DNA from: Halichondria panicea
Lineage: Eukaryota > Porifera > Demospongiae > Suberitida > Halichondriidae
NCBI RefSeq assembly: GCF_963675165.1
Contig: NC_087387.1
Location: 6,482,058 to 6,546,057 of the forward strand
DNA: 64,000 nt
Reading direction: 5' to 3'
Part shown: positions 52,030 through 63,832 of the stretch, in pieces
Layout: each line of letters begins with the position of its first letter
Position numbering within the stretch: the stretch's first letter is position 1
Position numbers and translations under genes: made by a program
Notes under the pieces: generated by a model
Database searches by the model: none
Seen by the model: the letters and a program-made list of their open reading frames with translations, nothing else
Told to the model about the DNA's origin: nothing

Positions 52030-55000
52030 ATGCTGTCCTCCTCCAGGTCTCAACTCTCTCTGGCTGGCTTGCTGTGTATGCTAGTGGGTACTCTAGTGTA
52101 CAGTAACACTCTGCACTGCGGCATTGTGTATGATGACGAACCTGCCATCATGAAGAATAGAGATCTCCGTCCACAGGCGAACTGGATCGATTTATTTTAT
52201 CATGATTTCTGGGGTACTGTTATCACTAACCCAACCAGCCACAAGTCATATCGTCCTCTGTGTGTGGCCACGTTCCGACTCAACTATCTGATGGCCGAGT
52301 TGGAGCCCATGGGCTATCATTTGGTCAACATTCTCCTTCATGGAGTCGTGTGTTACTTGTACGTTCACCTGGTCAGTCTAGTCTGCAGTCAAGTGTGGCC
52401 AGCACTGATAGCAGGACTCCTCTTTGCAGTCCACCCCATACACACTGAGGCTGTGAGTGTCCATGCATACACACTGAGGCTGTGAGTGTATATCTAAAAT
52501 TAATGTTCCTAATACTATACACACAGGGACGTGCTCACACTGGTCGGTGGTGGTGGTCTAAAATAACACCTCTTTAGGCCTATAGTTTACTACATACATA
52601 GAAGAGGCAAATTTGTGTGTTGAGGATTGAGAACAGCCTGGGCACACATCACTGTACACCGGAGTGCATTTGTGTATAATGTGATGCATATTTCAACCCC
52701 CCCCACACCCCACACCACACCCACACACCACACTCACACCCACACACCACACCCACACACCACACTCACACACCACACTCACACCCACATGTAGGTAGCT
52801 GGTCTGGTTGGGAGGACTGAGCTGCTCTCTGCAATATTCTTCAGTCTCTCATTCATGGCCTACCACAGAGCCTACACTCGCGGTGAGTGATGAGTGATGA
52901 GTGGGTGGGTGGGGGTGAGTGGGTAGGTGGGGTGGGTGGGGGGTGGGTGGGGATGAGATGTAATTATAATAATCTCACAACTGCATCTTTATTACATTGT
53001 CCATAATTTACATTGTCACATAATTGTGTGATTGTGTGTTTTTGCTCAATTATAATTTGTAGAATTAGTACGCTTACTAAAATAATTTGGGGAATGCCCG
53101 CACATTATATACTAGTATATGAGGAAATTCGTTTTATATACCAGGTTATTATAAATTGCATTTTTAGTTGCGTCTACCAGCACCTCGACTATCCACCCAC
53201 TGCATGAGTGTCAATGACTCACCACTCTTTGTGTTGCAGGAATGCGGTGGGTGGGTGTGAGCGTGTGTCTCATGGTGTGTTCTGTGCTCAGTAAGGAGCA
53301 AGGTGTTACCGTGGTAGCAGTCTGCACTGTACATGACCTCTTCATTCAACACAGGGTAAGCGGTGTCAACACTGGCTATTCTGTGCAATTAACCACTTGA
53401 GTGTTGATTCGATGTCCAAAAGCTGAAAGCTTAGACTTTCAAATGATGTGTTTCAATCCAACATAAATTTTTGTCAGGGGCCATAATTCGTCTTTTTCTG
53501 CCTCGGACCATGGGCTATTATTATTCACGGTATCGGCAAATTGGCAAATAGTTTTTATCATCAAATACGAACTTTGATGACACCATTTGAAAGGTCTCAC
53601 TTTCAGAAAATCATATTATCGTTGAAATTGGATCCACAGAATTCAAGTTATGGCAGCTGAAAGAGTCCCTGAACTGTCGATTAAACAGGGGGGAGGATTA
53701 AACACGGGGAGGGGGGGGATTTGCGGTTGAACATTATTTCAACAGCCATAGTTTAGTGCTGTTGATCCAACGTCCATGGTTTTCTGAAAGCTTAGCCTTT
53801 CAAATAAGTGCGTTTTAGCAGCTAGGCTATAGTTCCCAGTAACTGTATTTAGCAGCTAGGCTATAGTTCCCAGTAAATACCGTATAGCGGGTAATTTTCG
53901 TGGGGTAAAATATTCGTTATTTTCGTGGGCAGGCTGACCTCCACGAAATTTTATCGTAGGCGTGGCTTATCTGAACGTAGGAATGCCGTGCAGCCACGAG
54001 ACTAAACGAAATTTTTACTCACGAAAACTACCATTTCTCGAGTTGAACGAATTTTTTACCCCACAAAACTTACCCACTATACGTACGGTATAGATTGCTT
54101 GAGGATACAAATGATGTCATGTTGCTAGCTCTAGTTAGCCAATGAAAAGTGATATATAAATCAGTTAGATCATGTGCATGAGGTATCTAAGTGTCCCACT
54201 ACCCGACCACTATATTTAACATTGCTAATTATTACAATGCTCAGAACTTCCTTGTACAGAACACTCCCTCTTCAACGGTCCACTTGCTCCACTCGATATT
54301 CTCCAATCGCAAGAGTCTTCCTAGTTGGTTCCCTGCATTCGTTAAGAGGATGTGTATCATAGCAACTGTTACCATGGCACTCCTTGTACTCAGAATCACA
54401 CTAGTGGGTGGAGCTCCCAAAATATTCCATGAGTAAGTTATTTGTCTGCTGTAATTATTGTTGAAGGTTTCTAGTGTAGAACCAAAGTATTGCCAAATTG
54501 AAATTGTCAGCTAACTTTAAATGCCCGTAAAAATTCACAATTAGTATGTCCTTTGAAGTATCTTATGGCTTTCAGGCCAAAGTGATCATTTTCGGGTGAT
54601 GGGTGTTATTTTCTAACTAAGGCCTGTTTTGGAGCTAATTTGACTTTCGAACATCTTATTTAGTTGCTCTTTGATAGTACTACAATAATCCTTGATCATT
54701 TCGGGAGGATAGTATAAGAGTTGTTTGGTGTTTTTCTGAATCAGGCGTTTTGATAGCAAGCTTTGAATGCTCGTAACTTGAGTAAATTGTTGAATGTACG
54801 TTTGTATTTGTAATGTCTAAAAATGGTCAATTCGTCGCGCGTGTGGTTTGAGGAAGCCATATGATATCTGCTGTGGCTTTGCCGTGTGTGTCACCAATGA
54901 TTGTACCCTTACCTTATATGGTGTGTGTGTGCGGTGTCATATAATACTGTGTTGATTCCCAACTGAAAAATGTTGTCTATAACACAACGTGTTACCCCCC

Positions 55001-56513
55001 CTTGTTATTAGTTAAAAATGGTCCGTTTTTGATAGCTACATTGAGTTCTTGAGTGAGGATTGTCAATTTCACAATTAATAGATGTATTTTGTAGCTCTTT
55101 AAATGGCCTCCAATGATTCTCCTTGTCTCTTAATAGGAACATCAACCCTCCACTGTCCCTCTCCTGGCCATGGAGACAGTTGAGTTGGTCTCATCTAGTA
55201 GCCGTCAACTCTTGGTTAGCCCTGTGCCCCTCCCCCCTCACAGCAGACTGGCGCTTTGGTGCCGTCCCCCTCACACTATCACTCGCCCACCCCCACAACC
55301 TACACACACTACTCACACTACTCACACTCACTGGCTTGACAACCTTTGCCCTCTACCGACGATGGGGGACAGTGTTGTTTGGTCTGAGTCTGCTGGTGTT
55401 CCCGTACGTGCCAGCCTCCAACCTGTTCTTCCCTGTTGGGTTTGTTGTAGCAGAGAGAGTACTCTACCTGCCCAGCATGGGACTATGTCTACTAGCAGCA
55501 CACGGACTATGGAAACTGCACAATCACTTCAACTCAATCATCCTGAGGTCAACACTGAAGCTGTCCTTCATTCTGTTACTAGTTACATTCGCTACAAAGA
55601 CTTATACACGTAATAAAGACTGGGAGAGCAACGTAACGCTGTACAGTGCCGGGGTGAAGGTCAACTCAAGACATGGCGTGTTCCTGACTAATCTGGGTAT
55701 TGAACACGGGAGATTAAGGAACTTTAGTTTTGCTGAGAAGTTGTATCGTCGCACTATGTTAGAGGCGCCGCTGCATTCCAGGGGCTTTTCCAACTTTGGT
55801 GGTTTAATGGAAGCACTCAAGAGATACGATGAAGCCGAACAGGTGCAGTGTGTGTGTGTGTGTGTGTGTGTGGGTGTGGGTGTGTGTGTGGGTGTGTGTG
55901 AAACAGGTGGAACTAGCTTAGATTGCCTCTGTGTAGTCTGAGCAGATCTTATGCATTTATGATTTTTTGCAGTCAGGGATTTGCCTGACAGCAAAACCAC
56001 AATTCTCTGTTGCAATCATTGCAGTCCTCCAGGACACATTATAATAACTAGTGGTTTATATAAATATCACGAAAATTAGTTACTGCACATTAATTGAGAT
56101 TGTTTTTCTTGTAGGCATTCCGTACTGCGATACGTCTGGGTAAGCAAGACTCTACGGGTACAAAGGTCATTGAGACGCTGGAATTTCTACTGGATAAGAT
56201 AATTCTACGAAATAACGATCGCTATGGTGATGCAGTTGAACTAGTGGATCAAGCATTATCCAATTACCCAAGCTATGGTAAACTGTACAACCTCAAAGGC
56301 ATCTATCTGCAGAGGCAAGGTCGATCAAAGGCAGCAATAGAATTATTACAAACAGCCATTAATATCAACTTCATAACAGCCCAAGGCCTGTACCATCTGG
56401 GACTGGCTTACACTGACACCGGGGATAAGAGGAGAGCTGTTGAAGCATTCAAGGCTGCTCTATCCATGGACCCCACATACAAAGATGCAGCCACCAAACT
56501 CAAACATTTATAG
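52030..56513 (+). CDS. TMTC: TMTC-family ER O-mannosyltransferase, gene B
   Basis: Six exons: 52030-52452, 52795-52882, 53240-53355, 54245-54432, 55137-55842 and 56115-56513. All junctions are consensus with matching phase; 639 aa. The YDD motif is at D35-D36. The membrane exons include VCSVLSKEQGV. The large exon 5 has [14 protein letters not shown] and [10 protein letters not shown], followed by the loop NKDWESNVTLYSAGVK and TPRs. The final exon carries at least two more TPRs (GLYHLGLAYTDTGDKRRAVE). The first in-frame ATG (MLSSS) was chosen. It is shorter than vertebrate TMTCs because there are fewer TPRs. Half of exon 1 and part of exon 5 are almost identical to gene A, and exon 5 with the preceding intron end is almost identical to fragment C. 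Confidence 0.92.
53878..54090. mobile_element. 213 bp MITE in TMTC B intron 3
   Basis: The left end, TACCGTATAGCGGGTAATTTTCGTGGGGTAAAA by position 53910, is mirrored by the right end (~54050-54090). The right side carries a 4-bp CGTA insertion. A degenerate end of the same family, TATAGCGGGTAGTTTTCATTGG, lies at ~47498 in TMEM9 intron 2. Confidence 0.8.
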
Positions 56514-56584
56514 CTAGCATTAATAATCTGATTTCGTAAACTGTTTCCATTTATTTCACCAGCAAAAATCACATGTACCCACTA

Positions 56585-57180
56585 CTGTATGTGTACAGGG
56601 CCTGATCTCACTGTGTAAGCCTGATCCACTGTGTAGCTGGTGCACAGGGGCCTGATCTCACTGTGCAGCTGGTGCACAGGGCCTGATCCCACTGTGTAAG
56701 CCTGATCCACTTTGTAGCTGGTGTACAGGGCCTGATCCCACTGTGTAAGCCTGATCCACTGTGTAGCTGGTGCACAGGGGCCTGATCCACTGTGTAGCTG
56801 GTGCACAGGGCCTGATCCCACTGTGTAGCTGGTGTACAGGGCCTGATCCCACTGTGTAAGCCTGATCCACTGTGTAGCTGGTGCACAGGGGCCTAATCCA
56901 CCACTGTGTAGCTGGTGTACAGGGCCTGATCCCACTGTGTAAGCCTGATCCACTGTGTAGCTGGTGCACAGGGGCCTGATCCACTGTGTAGCTGGTGCAC
57001 AGGGCCTGATCCACTGTGTAGCTGGTACACAGGGGCCTGATCCACTGTGCAGCTGGTGCACAGGGCCTGGTCCCACTGTGCAGCTGGTGCACAGGGCCTG
57101 ATCTCACTGTGCAGCTGGTGCACAGGGCCTGATCCCACTGTGCAGCTAGTGCACAGGGCCTGATCCCACTGTGCAGCTAG
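56585..57180. repeat. Minisatellite array 1 (CCTGATCCCACTGTG...)
   Basis: About 20 units of CTGATCCCACTGTGTAGCTG / GTGCACAGGGC (29-33 bp), with shorter CTGTGTAAGCCTGATCCA variants. Long minus ORFs here are repeat artefacts. Begins just 70 bp after the TMTC B stop. Confidence 0.96.
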
Positions 57181-58975
57181 TGCTTGGCTTATGTTTTGTC
57201 TCTAATAAGGTTAGGTTAACTGGTTGCATTTCAAGTTTAGGTGAAAAGGATTGCACAGTTATATTAACGTTGGTGGTTTTAGCCACCCACGCATTTACGT
57301 AATATCGCATCTTGAGCACTTCCTGTGTAATTATCGCCAGACGCTAATCAGATTAGGAAGGCACCGACACAAGTGTGGGGGTGTCTGAGTGCCAGAGAAA
57401 GAAGCTTTATAGATCCACTGCAGAGATAACAAGGTTCATATACCAGCTCCCGTACACGCGCACGCAGCGATAGAGTGGACTAACAAGTAAAGCTATAGCC
57501 GATGTGAGCTCGCTTGATATTATAGAGGTGAGTTGTGCTAGATAAGGCTTCCTTGTATATGTCTTGTATAGTTGGCTTGTTTAGTCTGAGCCCTCTTCTA
57601 GCAAGTGCTTTACTGGTAATCAATGAATCAGTGGCTTGTCAGATAATGGAGACTGTCGCTGGTAGATTGTGTGTGCGTATGCTTGTATTAAACAAATGTT
57701 TGTAGCTATTGTTTTGCTTAGATACGTAGTACCCAGCATAGTATGCATATACTGGGGGGGAGTACATACTCGTTACAGTGGGTGCTTAAGTGCTAGAGGC
57801 TTATGTGTTGATCCACTAGTGTGCTAGAGGCTTGTGTTGACCAATAGTGTGATAGAGGCTTGTGTTGACCAATAGTGTGATAGAGGCTTGTGTTGACCCC
57901 CCCCAGTGTGCTAGAGGCTTGTGTTGACCCCCCAGTGTGCTGTATTGCTCTGATTTCATGCGAGACATTACTAGCTGCTGAGGTAATAGTATTGACAATA
58001 GTTTGAAGTTAGCAAATAAGGGACTGTCCTGACCAACTAGTAGGTATTCAATGCTGTGTACAAGAGGTCTTAGTAGTGTTGTTGTGAGGTACTGAAACAG
58101 ATGTGACGTTGACAAATTGGACCATTAAACCCCACAATTTCCTTGTTGCATACTAGTCAATACTAGGAAGACTTTGCTTCCTTCCTTCCTTACATGCACA
58201 CACATCCCCCTCTCTTGTAACCTCAGTGTCAGGTGGTTCAAGTTCTATATCTAGTGTCAGCTAGAAGCATTTACTGACAGATCAAAGCAACCAATACCAG
58301 TACATACATAGCTACTCATTCAAGTGGAGAGCTCATTATGTGAGCATGTTAGGAATACGCAGTACTCAGTGTGTACAGTGCATAGCTAGGCCTCTATGTA
58401 AGGGTTAGTGTGTACAGTGCATACCAGAAGGTCAACCGTGTTTGTTCTAGCTAAGTGTAAAATGATACTTGAAGACTGCATTAATTATCAATGAGCTGAC
58501 AACCACTTTCAACCATGCATCACTGTGGGCCAGTAAGCACTCATGTAGTGACAGTGTAGTTTAGAGTGGCTGTTAGTATAGTTATACACCTCATCTAAAG
58601 TGGACTGTTTATTATATACCTTAACTTAAAGAGATCAATAGACTGGTGTGTTTGCTAGTGTAAGCTGACTCCTCACCACAACTGACCCACCTGACCCGGG
58701 TGTGCATGTCATCACAGGCTTCACACAACATGTGACATGCAGCACTTTATAGTGCATGCCAGCAGATGGTAGGCTGCACAGGGGGCCTCACCCAGACCTT
58801 GGCAGCTAGAAGACTGAAACCATTTCATTTGTCCTGCAAATGGACTTTTGTTATACTACCTGTTGTTACGTGATTGGAATGCTCTCTGTGTATGATGATA
58901 GTGACCCCATTCTTGTTGACCACCATAAGTGCATTCTGTACATACCACAACTCTGTATCAGCTGAACCCTTCAGT
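57181..58975. other. Spacer, possible 5' UTR exon of the PTB adaptor
   Basis: 57290-57530 is less AT-rich and ends in a consensus donor ATAGAG|GTGAGT (~57529). It could be a non-coding first exon joined to the acceptor at 61079. 57790-57940 holds four copies of a GTGTGCTAGAGGCTTGTGTTGACC-like unit. The rest shows no gene. Confidence 0.45.
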
Positions 58976-58979
58976 ATAG

Positions 58980-59395
58980 TAGTAGCGTCCTGTTACGATA
59001 GAGGCTAGTGGGCCTAGGGGCTAGTGGTCCTGTTACAGTGGAGGCTAGTTGGGCCTAGGGGCTAGTGGTCCTGTTACGGTGGAGGCTAGTGGGCCTAGGG
59101 GCTAGTGGTCCTGTTACGGTAGAGGCTAGTGGGCCTAGGGGCTAGTGGTCCTGTTACGGTAGAGGCTAGTGGGCGTAGGGGCTAGTGGTCCTGTTACGGT
59201 AGAGGCTAGTGGGCCTAGGGGCTAGTGGTCCTGTTACGGTAGAGGCTAGTGGGCCTAGGGGCTAGTGGTCCTGTTACGGTGAAGGCTAGTGGGCCTAGAG
59301 GCTAGTGGGCCTAGCTCTTATGGTAGAGGCTAGTGGGCCTAGCTCTTATGGTAGAGGCTAGTGGGCCTAGCTGTTATGGAAGAGGCTAGTACAAT
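58980..59395. repeat. Minisatellite array 2 (46 bp unit)
   Basis: About nine copies of GTCCTGTTACGGTAGAGGCT / AGTGGGCCTAGGGGCTAGTG, shortening to CTAGCTCTTATGGTAGAGG variants at the right edge. Confidence 0.95.
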
Positions 59396-59800
59396 ACAGC
59401 TTCCGCCACATGCCCAACAGCTGACTCACTTGATAATGATCTGATTGTACCAATTGTTGCAAGGAATGTACCAGATGCTTGTTACAAGCTCTCAATAATA
59501 ATATCATGTATAAGGCATTTCCATGCATGCACAGGATTGTGGTGTGTTTTCTGGGAAACGCTAATCCTAGCAAACTAGATGACATGCTTGAGGTTGTGTT
59601 GTCCACCAGACACTGAGACTAGCAGAGCATGTGTTGCAACTACACGCAGTACAGGAGAGGCTGGCCCGGGCTATATTAGGATATTGGTTACCAAAACTTG
59701 TTCTCGTGTTTTGAATTGTACGAAACACATGCACCTTCAATATATACAATCAAGAACCATTTTAAAGAAAGCAAAAAGCAGACACTTGCGTAGACTAGTG
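59396..59800. other. Spacer between arrays
   Basis: Overlapping short ORFs on both strands, none convincing. No repeat or RNA recognised. Confidence 0.45.
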
Positions 59801-60400
59801 TGTACAGAGCCTAAGCCTATAGTGTGGTCCACTGTAGCTAGTGTACAGAGCCTATAGTGTGGTCCACTGTAGCTAGTGTACAGAGCCTATAGTGTGGTCC
59901 ACTGTAGCTAGTGTACAGAGCCTATAGTGTGGTCCCACTGTGTGCACTGTAGCTAGTGTACAGAGCCTATAGTGTGGTCCCACTGTGGACACTGTAGCTA
60001 GTGTACAGAGCCTATAGTGTGGTCCCACTGTGTGCACTGTAGCTAGTTTACAGAGCCTATAGTGTGGTCCCACTGTAGCTAGTGTACAGAGCCTATAGTG
60101 TGGTCCCACTGTGTGCACTGTAGCTAGTTTACAGAGCCTATAGTGTGGTCCCACTGTGTGCACTGTAGCTAGTGTACAGAGCCTATAGAATGTGGTCCCA
60201 CTGTGTGCACTGTAGCTGGTGTACACAGCCTATAGTGTGGTCCCACTGTGTGCACTGTAGCTAGTGTACAGAGCCTATAGTGTGGTCCCACTGTGTGCAC
60301 TGTAGCTAGTGTACAGAGCCTACAGTGTGGTCCCACTGTGTGCACTGTAGCTAGTTTACAGAGCCTATAGTGTGGTCCCACTGTGTACACTGTAGCTAGT
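59800..60400. repeat. Minisatellite array 3 (~45-53 bp unit)
   Basis: About twelve copies of GTGTACAGAGCCTATAGTGT / GGTCCCACTGTGTGCACTGT / AGCTA. The unit is related to array 1 (GTGCACAGGGCCTGATCCCA). Both arrays are followed by the same flank, GCTTATGTTTT then GCATTTCAAG (57180-57235 and 60402-60440). Confidence 0.95.
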
Positions 60401-60634
60401 GGTTGACTTATGTTTTCTAAGGTTTGCATTTCAAGTGAGCTGGTTGTATGATGCTCTGTGTGTGTGTGTGGGTGAGTGTTTTGTTTAATTAGTGTCCTAA
60501 GTGGACCCACTTTGCTAGCAGATGCTGTACACTAACTGTCTGCCAAGGTCATAAAGAGTTAGTCTCCCTGGCTACTAGCATGACGTACTAGCGGGTGTGT
60601 TGGCATGCTATAATAGTGACTTGTAGTGACGTCA

Positions 60635-60817
60635 ATGAGTGTCCATAGCTGAGTGTCCATAGTCGAGTGTCCATAGCTGAGTGTCCATAGTCGAGTGTCC
60701 ATAGCTGAGTGTCCATAGTCGAGTGTCCATAGCTGAGTGTCCATAGCTGAGTGTCCATAGCTGAGTGCCCATAGCTGAGTGTCCATAGTCGAGTGCCCAT
60801 AGCTGAGTGTCCATAGC
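60635..60817. repeat. 14-bp minisatellite (GAGTGTCCATAGCT)
   Basis: Thirteen tandem 14-bp units alternating CATAGCT and CATAGTC. Followed by GGTGGTGACTGTGTGT repeats (60890-60955) and a CACACCCACTCCA tract (60998-61078). Confidence 0.97.
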
Positions 60818-61089
60818 TAGTATAATTTTATATGGTTACATGCAGTGGTTGTATTGCATTGCAAGCCTTTGTCCAACTATGTATTGTGTGAGTGGTGACT
60901 GTGTGTGGGTGGTGACTGTGTGTGGGTGGTGACTGTGTGTAGGTGGTGACTGTGTAGTTGTTATGTCGTTTGTATGCTCGTTTATCTGTAGCAAGTGCTC
61001 ACACACACCCACTCCACACACCCACACACTCCACACACCCACTCCACACACCCACTCCACACACCCACACACTCCACAGGTAATACAAC

Positions 61090-63516
61090 ATGTCAAGACA
61101 AGCATCACCAGACAGTGCAGTTTTCAAAGTCTCCGTTGTTGGTTCTCATGACAACCAGATCCAAAACGAAGGCACCCTCGAGGCCACACCTACAAGTCTT
61201 ATATACATCGACGAAAACGATTTAAAATTCACCTGGTCATTAACCCACATTCAGAAGTACGGTAGCAATGGAGAAAAACTCTTCACCATAGAAACCAGTC
61301 GAGACTGCCCCACTGGCGCTGGTGTGTACATCTTCTCTACCCCTCACGCACCATATCTGGAGAGCGTGGTTAATAAACACCTGCTGAAGGGGAAAAGGAT
61401 TTCCCCTGATACTGACGTCTTTCCTACCGCTAAAGGCGACAATTTAACGCCCACTAACGGGCGTACAATGGGTCGAAGTACGTCGCTATGGAGTCTCCCT
61501 AACAACCAGTTCCCTGTACGCAGTCTGACTGACGACCCCAACACTTCCAAAGAAGGTCTCATGGAAATCACTGACCACAATATCATATTCACTGATAGCA
61601 GCAATGAGCGGCAATACCATTGGCCAATCAGATTCCTCCGTCGTTATGGCTATGAAGGAAATCGATTCACATTTGACGCTAGTGAGCGATGTGCTGGCGG
61701 TGGTGGGGTGTTTCGTTTTGCCACCCACCGTGCCGCAGATATACAAGATTTGGTACGCAAGCAATCTAATAACTTCTCAGGCAGTGTAATGAACCTAGCG
61801 TCTCCACCCATGGAACAAGCTAGAGTCACTAAAGTACCACTGCGCAACTCAGAGGATGATGGACAACACGATGGCTTCCAGCGAAATAACTCATTTCTAC
61901 GACGTGCTCGATCAGCTATGGATCTAAATCGCAATCTATTTGAGGTTGTCAATATCAGCGATGATTTGAAGGAGGTTGGGAAAGGAACACTTGAAGTTAC
62001 ACAATTGGATCTCATTTATATTGACCACATCACTGAGGAGAAGTGGCGTTGGCCGCTGCGGTACTTGCGCCGGTATGGTTGTGATGGACATGTGTTTTCA
62101 TTTGAGGCCGGGAGGAGATGTCCAGGAGGGGAGGGATTGTATGCATTCTCTTGTCCCAGAGCAGCCGATATTCACGAGGCCATCATCCTCAGTGTCAGTG
62201 GACCCAAGAAAACCACGGACATGTTCAGTTCAAATCTGTCACTAGTTGATTCAGCTCTCACTCAACAGAGAAGAGCTAACTCCAGAGCAAGACGTGGTTC
62301 TGACAACTTACAACCACGCAGGGGATATAACGATCCACTCAAACTAACACCACCACCCCCAAGTCGTAAGCAGATCCCGTTACCACGGATACCAATACCT
62401 ACGCCTCCTCGTTCCCCCTCATTGGTTGAAATTGACGAACGTTCTGTAACTCCACGAGACTCTGTTAGCTCACCGTCAGATAATGGCGATACGAGTTCTG
62501 TTTCGTCTGGTGTAGTAACTCCGCCTCTTCCTGGCATGAGCACACCACCCCCAAAACCACCTCGTAGCGGAGAGCGTCGTAAGAAAGTCAAAGGTGAAAA
62601 AGTCAAGAAAGTCAAAAGTGAAGAAGTCACCGAACACATGTATGATACAGTATCAGTGCAACACAAGTACCTAGAGTCTGTGTCCAGTAGTGGAGGTGAC
62701 TCCCCCAGACCATGCCCACTTCCGGAGAAGCCCCTCCCACCACCAAAACCAAAAACCATCAACAAAGATTCTCCAAGCAGCAATAAAAATGGAAAGAAGG
62801 ACAAACCAATGGCACCAAAGAAGACGTCAATACTGAGATTGTTTGGAAGAAGATCTAGTGACGTTGCCCCTAAAGAAAGGTCACCTGAACCTTTGCAAAA
62901 TGTAGAGAACTACAATAAGAACGAGGCTCCACCCTCAATGTACGCTAATGTGGATATCCGTACAGCTCCGAAACATCACAGTATGTATGCCAACATCCAA
63001 CGCCAGGGCAGTGTCGGACGTGGTGAAGTGGACGTGTTCTCAACTAGCTTACCGAGTGTACCAGCACCACACAGGGGTAATACGCCCCCTCCACAACCCT
63101 CACACACGCCCACGAAACCCTCAGAAGGGGACATCTACCAAAACATCAAAGTAACACCAGTAGTTGCTAACAGTACTTATGCGAACGTTGACCTGAGGAA
63201 ACACAAAGAGACTGTTGAGGCGTTTATACCAACTCAGTACGCTGAAGTCCAGATCATTGATGGAGTGCTACCACCTTGTGTGGCTGCTAGTACACCAAAG
63301 AGACAGTCGCATCTTTCATCAGAACCAGACAATGTCGTCGTTGAGGACAGTTCTGTGGAGTATGGGACATTGAACTTTTCGGCCATGAATGAAATCAAGA
63401 AATTGCATGAACAGAGAGGCAAGAAGGAACAGTTTGCAGAGATGCTGGACAGACACACGCTCAAGCAAGAGGAGGTCACAGCTCTGAACAAGGGAAGCAG
63501 GAAGTGGCGATTCTGA
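61090..63516 (+). CDS. Adaptor with three IRS-type PTB domains and YxN motifs
   Basis: One uninterrupted 808-codon exon. A CACTCCACAG acceptor lies just before it, so only the 5' UTR is spliced. Three IRS/DOK/FRS2-type PTB domains occupy ~10-100, ~138-225 and ~283-370. The second and third carry the WP-RRYG, F-F-AxxRC, GGxGxxxF signature; the first has QKYG and SRDC instead. The C-terminal half is proline-rich (PPPKPPR, PLPEKPLPPPKP: SH3 ligands) and basic. It ends with tyrosine motifs at ~Y618 (YANV), Y633 (YANI), Y683 (YQNI), Y697 (YANV), Y717 (YAEV) and Y758 (YGTL). pYxN is the Grb2 SH2 consensus, so a docking protein linking a receptor tyrosine kinase to Grb2/Ras is the likely role. No PH domain is present. 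Confidence 0.88.
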   Translation: MSRQASPDSAVFKVSVVGSHDNQIQNEGTLEATPTSLIYIDENDLKFTWSLTHIQKYGSNGEKLFTIETSRDCPTGAGVYIFSTPHAPYLESVVNKHLLKGKRISPDTDVFPTAKGDNLTPTNGRTMGRSTSLWSLPNNQFPVRSLTDDPNTSKEGLMEITDHNIIFTDSSNERQYHWPIRFLRRYGYEGNRFTFDASERCAGGGGVFRFATHRAADIQDLVRKQSNNFSGSVMNLASPPMEQARVTKVPLRNSEDDGQHDGFQRNNSFLRRARSAMDLNRNLFEVVNISDDLKEVGKGTLEVTQLDLIYIDHITEEKWRWPLRYLRRYGCDGHVFSFEAGRRCPGGEGLYAFSCPRAADIHEAIILSVSGPKKTTDMFSSNLSLVDSALTQQRRANSRARRGSDNLQPRRGYNDPLKLTPPPPSRKQIPLPRIPIPTPPRSPSLVEIDERSVTPRDSVSSPSDNGDTSSVSSGVVTPPLPGMSTPPPKPPRSGERRKKVKGEKVKKVKSEEVTEHMYDTVSVQHKYLESVSSSGGDSPRPCPLPEKPLPPPKPKTINKDSPSSNKNGKKDKPMAPKKTSILRLFGRRSSDVAPKERSPEPLQNVENYNKNEAPPSMYANVDIRTAPKHHSMYANIQRQGSVGRGEVDVFSTSLPSVPAPHRGNTPPPQPSHTPTKPSEGDIYQNIKVTPVVANSTYANVDLRKHKETVEAFIPTQYAEVQIIDGVLPPCVAASTPKRQSHLSSEPDNVVVEDSSVEYGTLNFSAMNEIKKLHEQRGKKEQFAEMLDRHTLKQEEVTALNKGSRKWRF

Positions 63517-63832
63517 ACTCAACAATCACATTATTCATTTCATTCCACTAATTGTACATGTGTGTGTGTTTTTGTGTCCACAACAAATGTGATGTCAATA
63601 TTATATATTTTTGTGTCTTTATAATTACTAATTAAGTGCTTATTTGTGCAATAACTCAAAATATTGACAATAATTATATTATACATGTGTACATTGTGAA
63701 ATGGGTTTGTTGATTGAACATATTGAAAACCTGTACAAAAGTAAACTTACGAAATGACATCATAATATCATAATGAAACATACACACACAAAAATAATGG
63801 ACAAACAAATCGGATAATGCATAATAATAACG
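63517..63832. other. 3' flank and intergenic
   Basis: AT-rich 3' UTR-like sequence between two convergent genes; nothing else seen. Confidence 0.6.

Noticed and set aside
56582-57138. Overlapping 80-160 codon minus ORFs
   Set aside because: Pure minisatellite translation with a fixed peptide period; no start or splice context. The same applies to 59873-60510 and 60559-60814.
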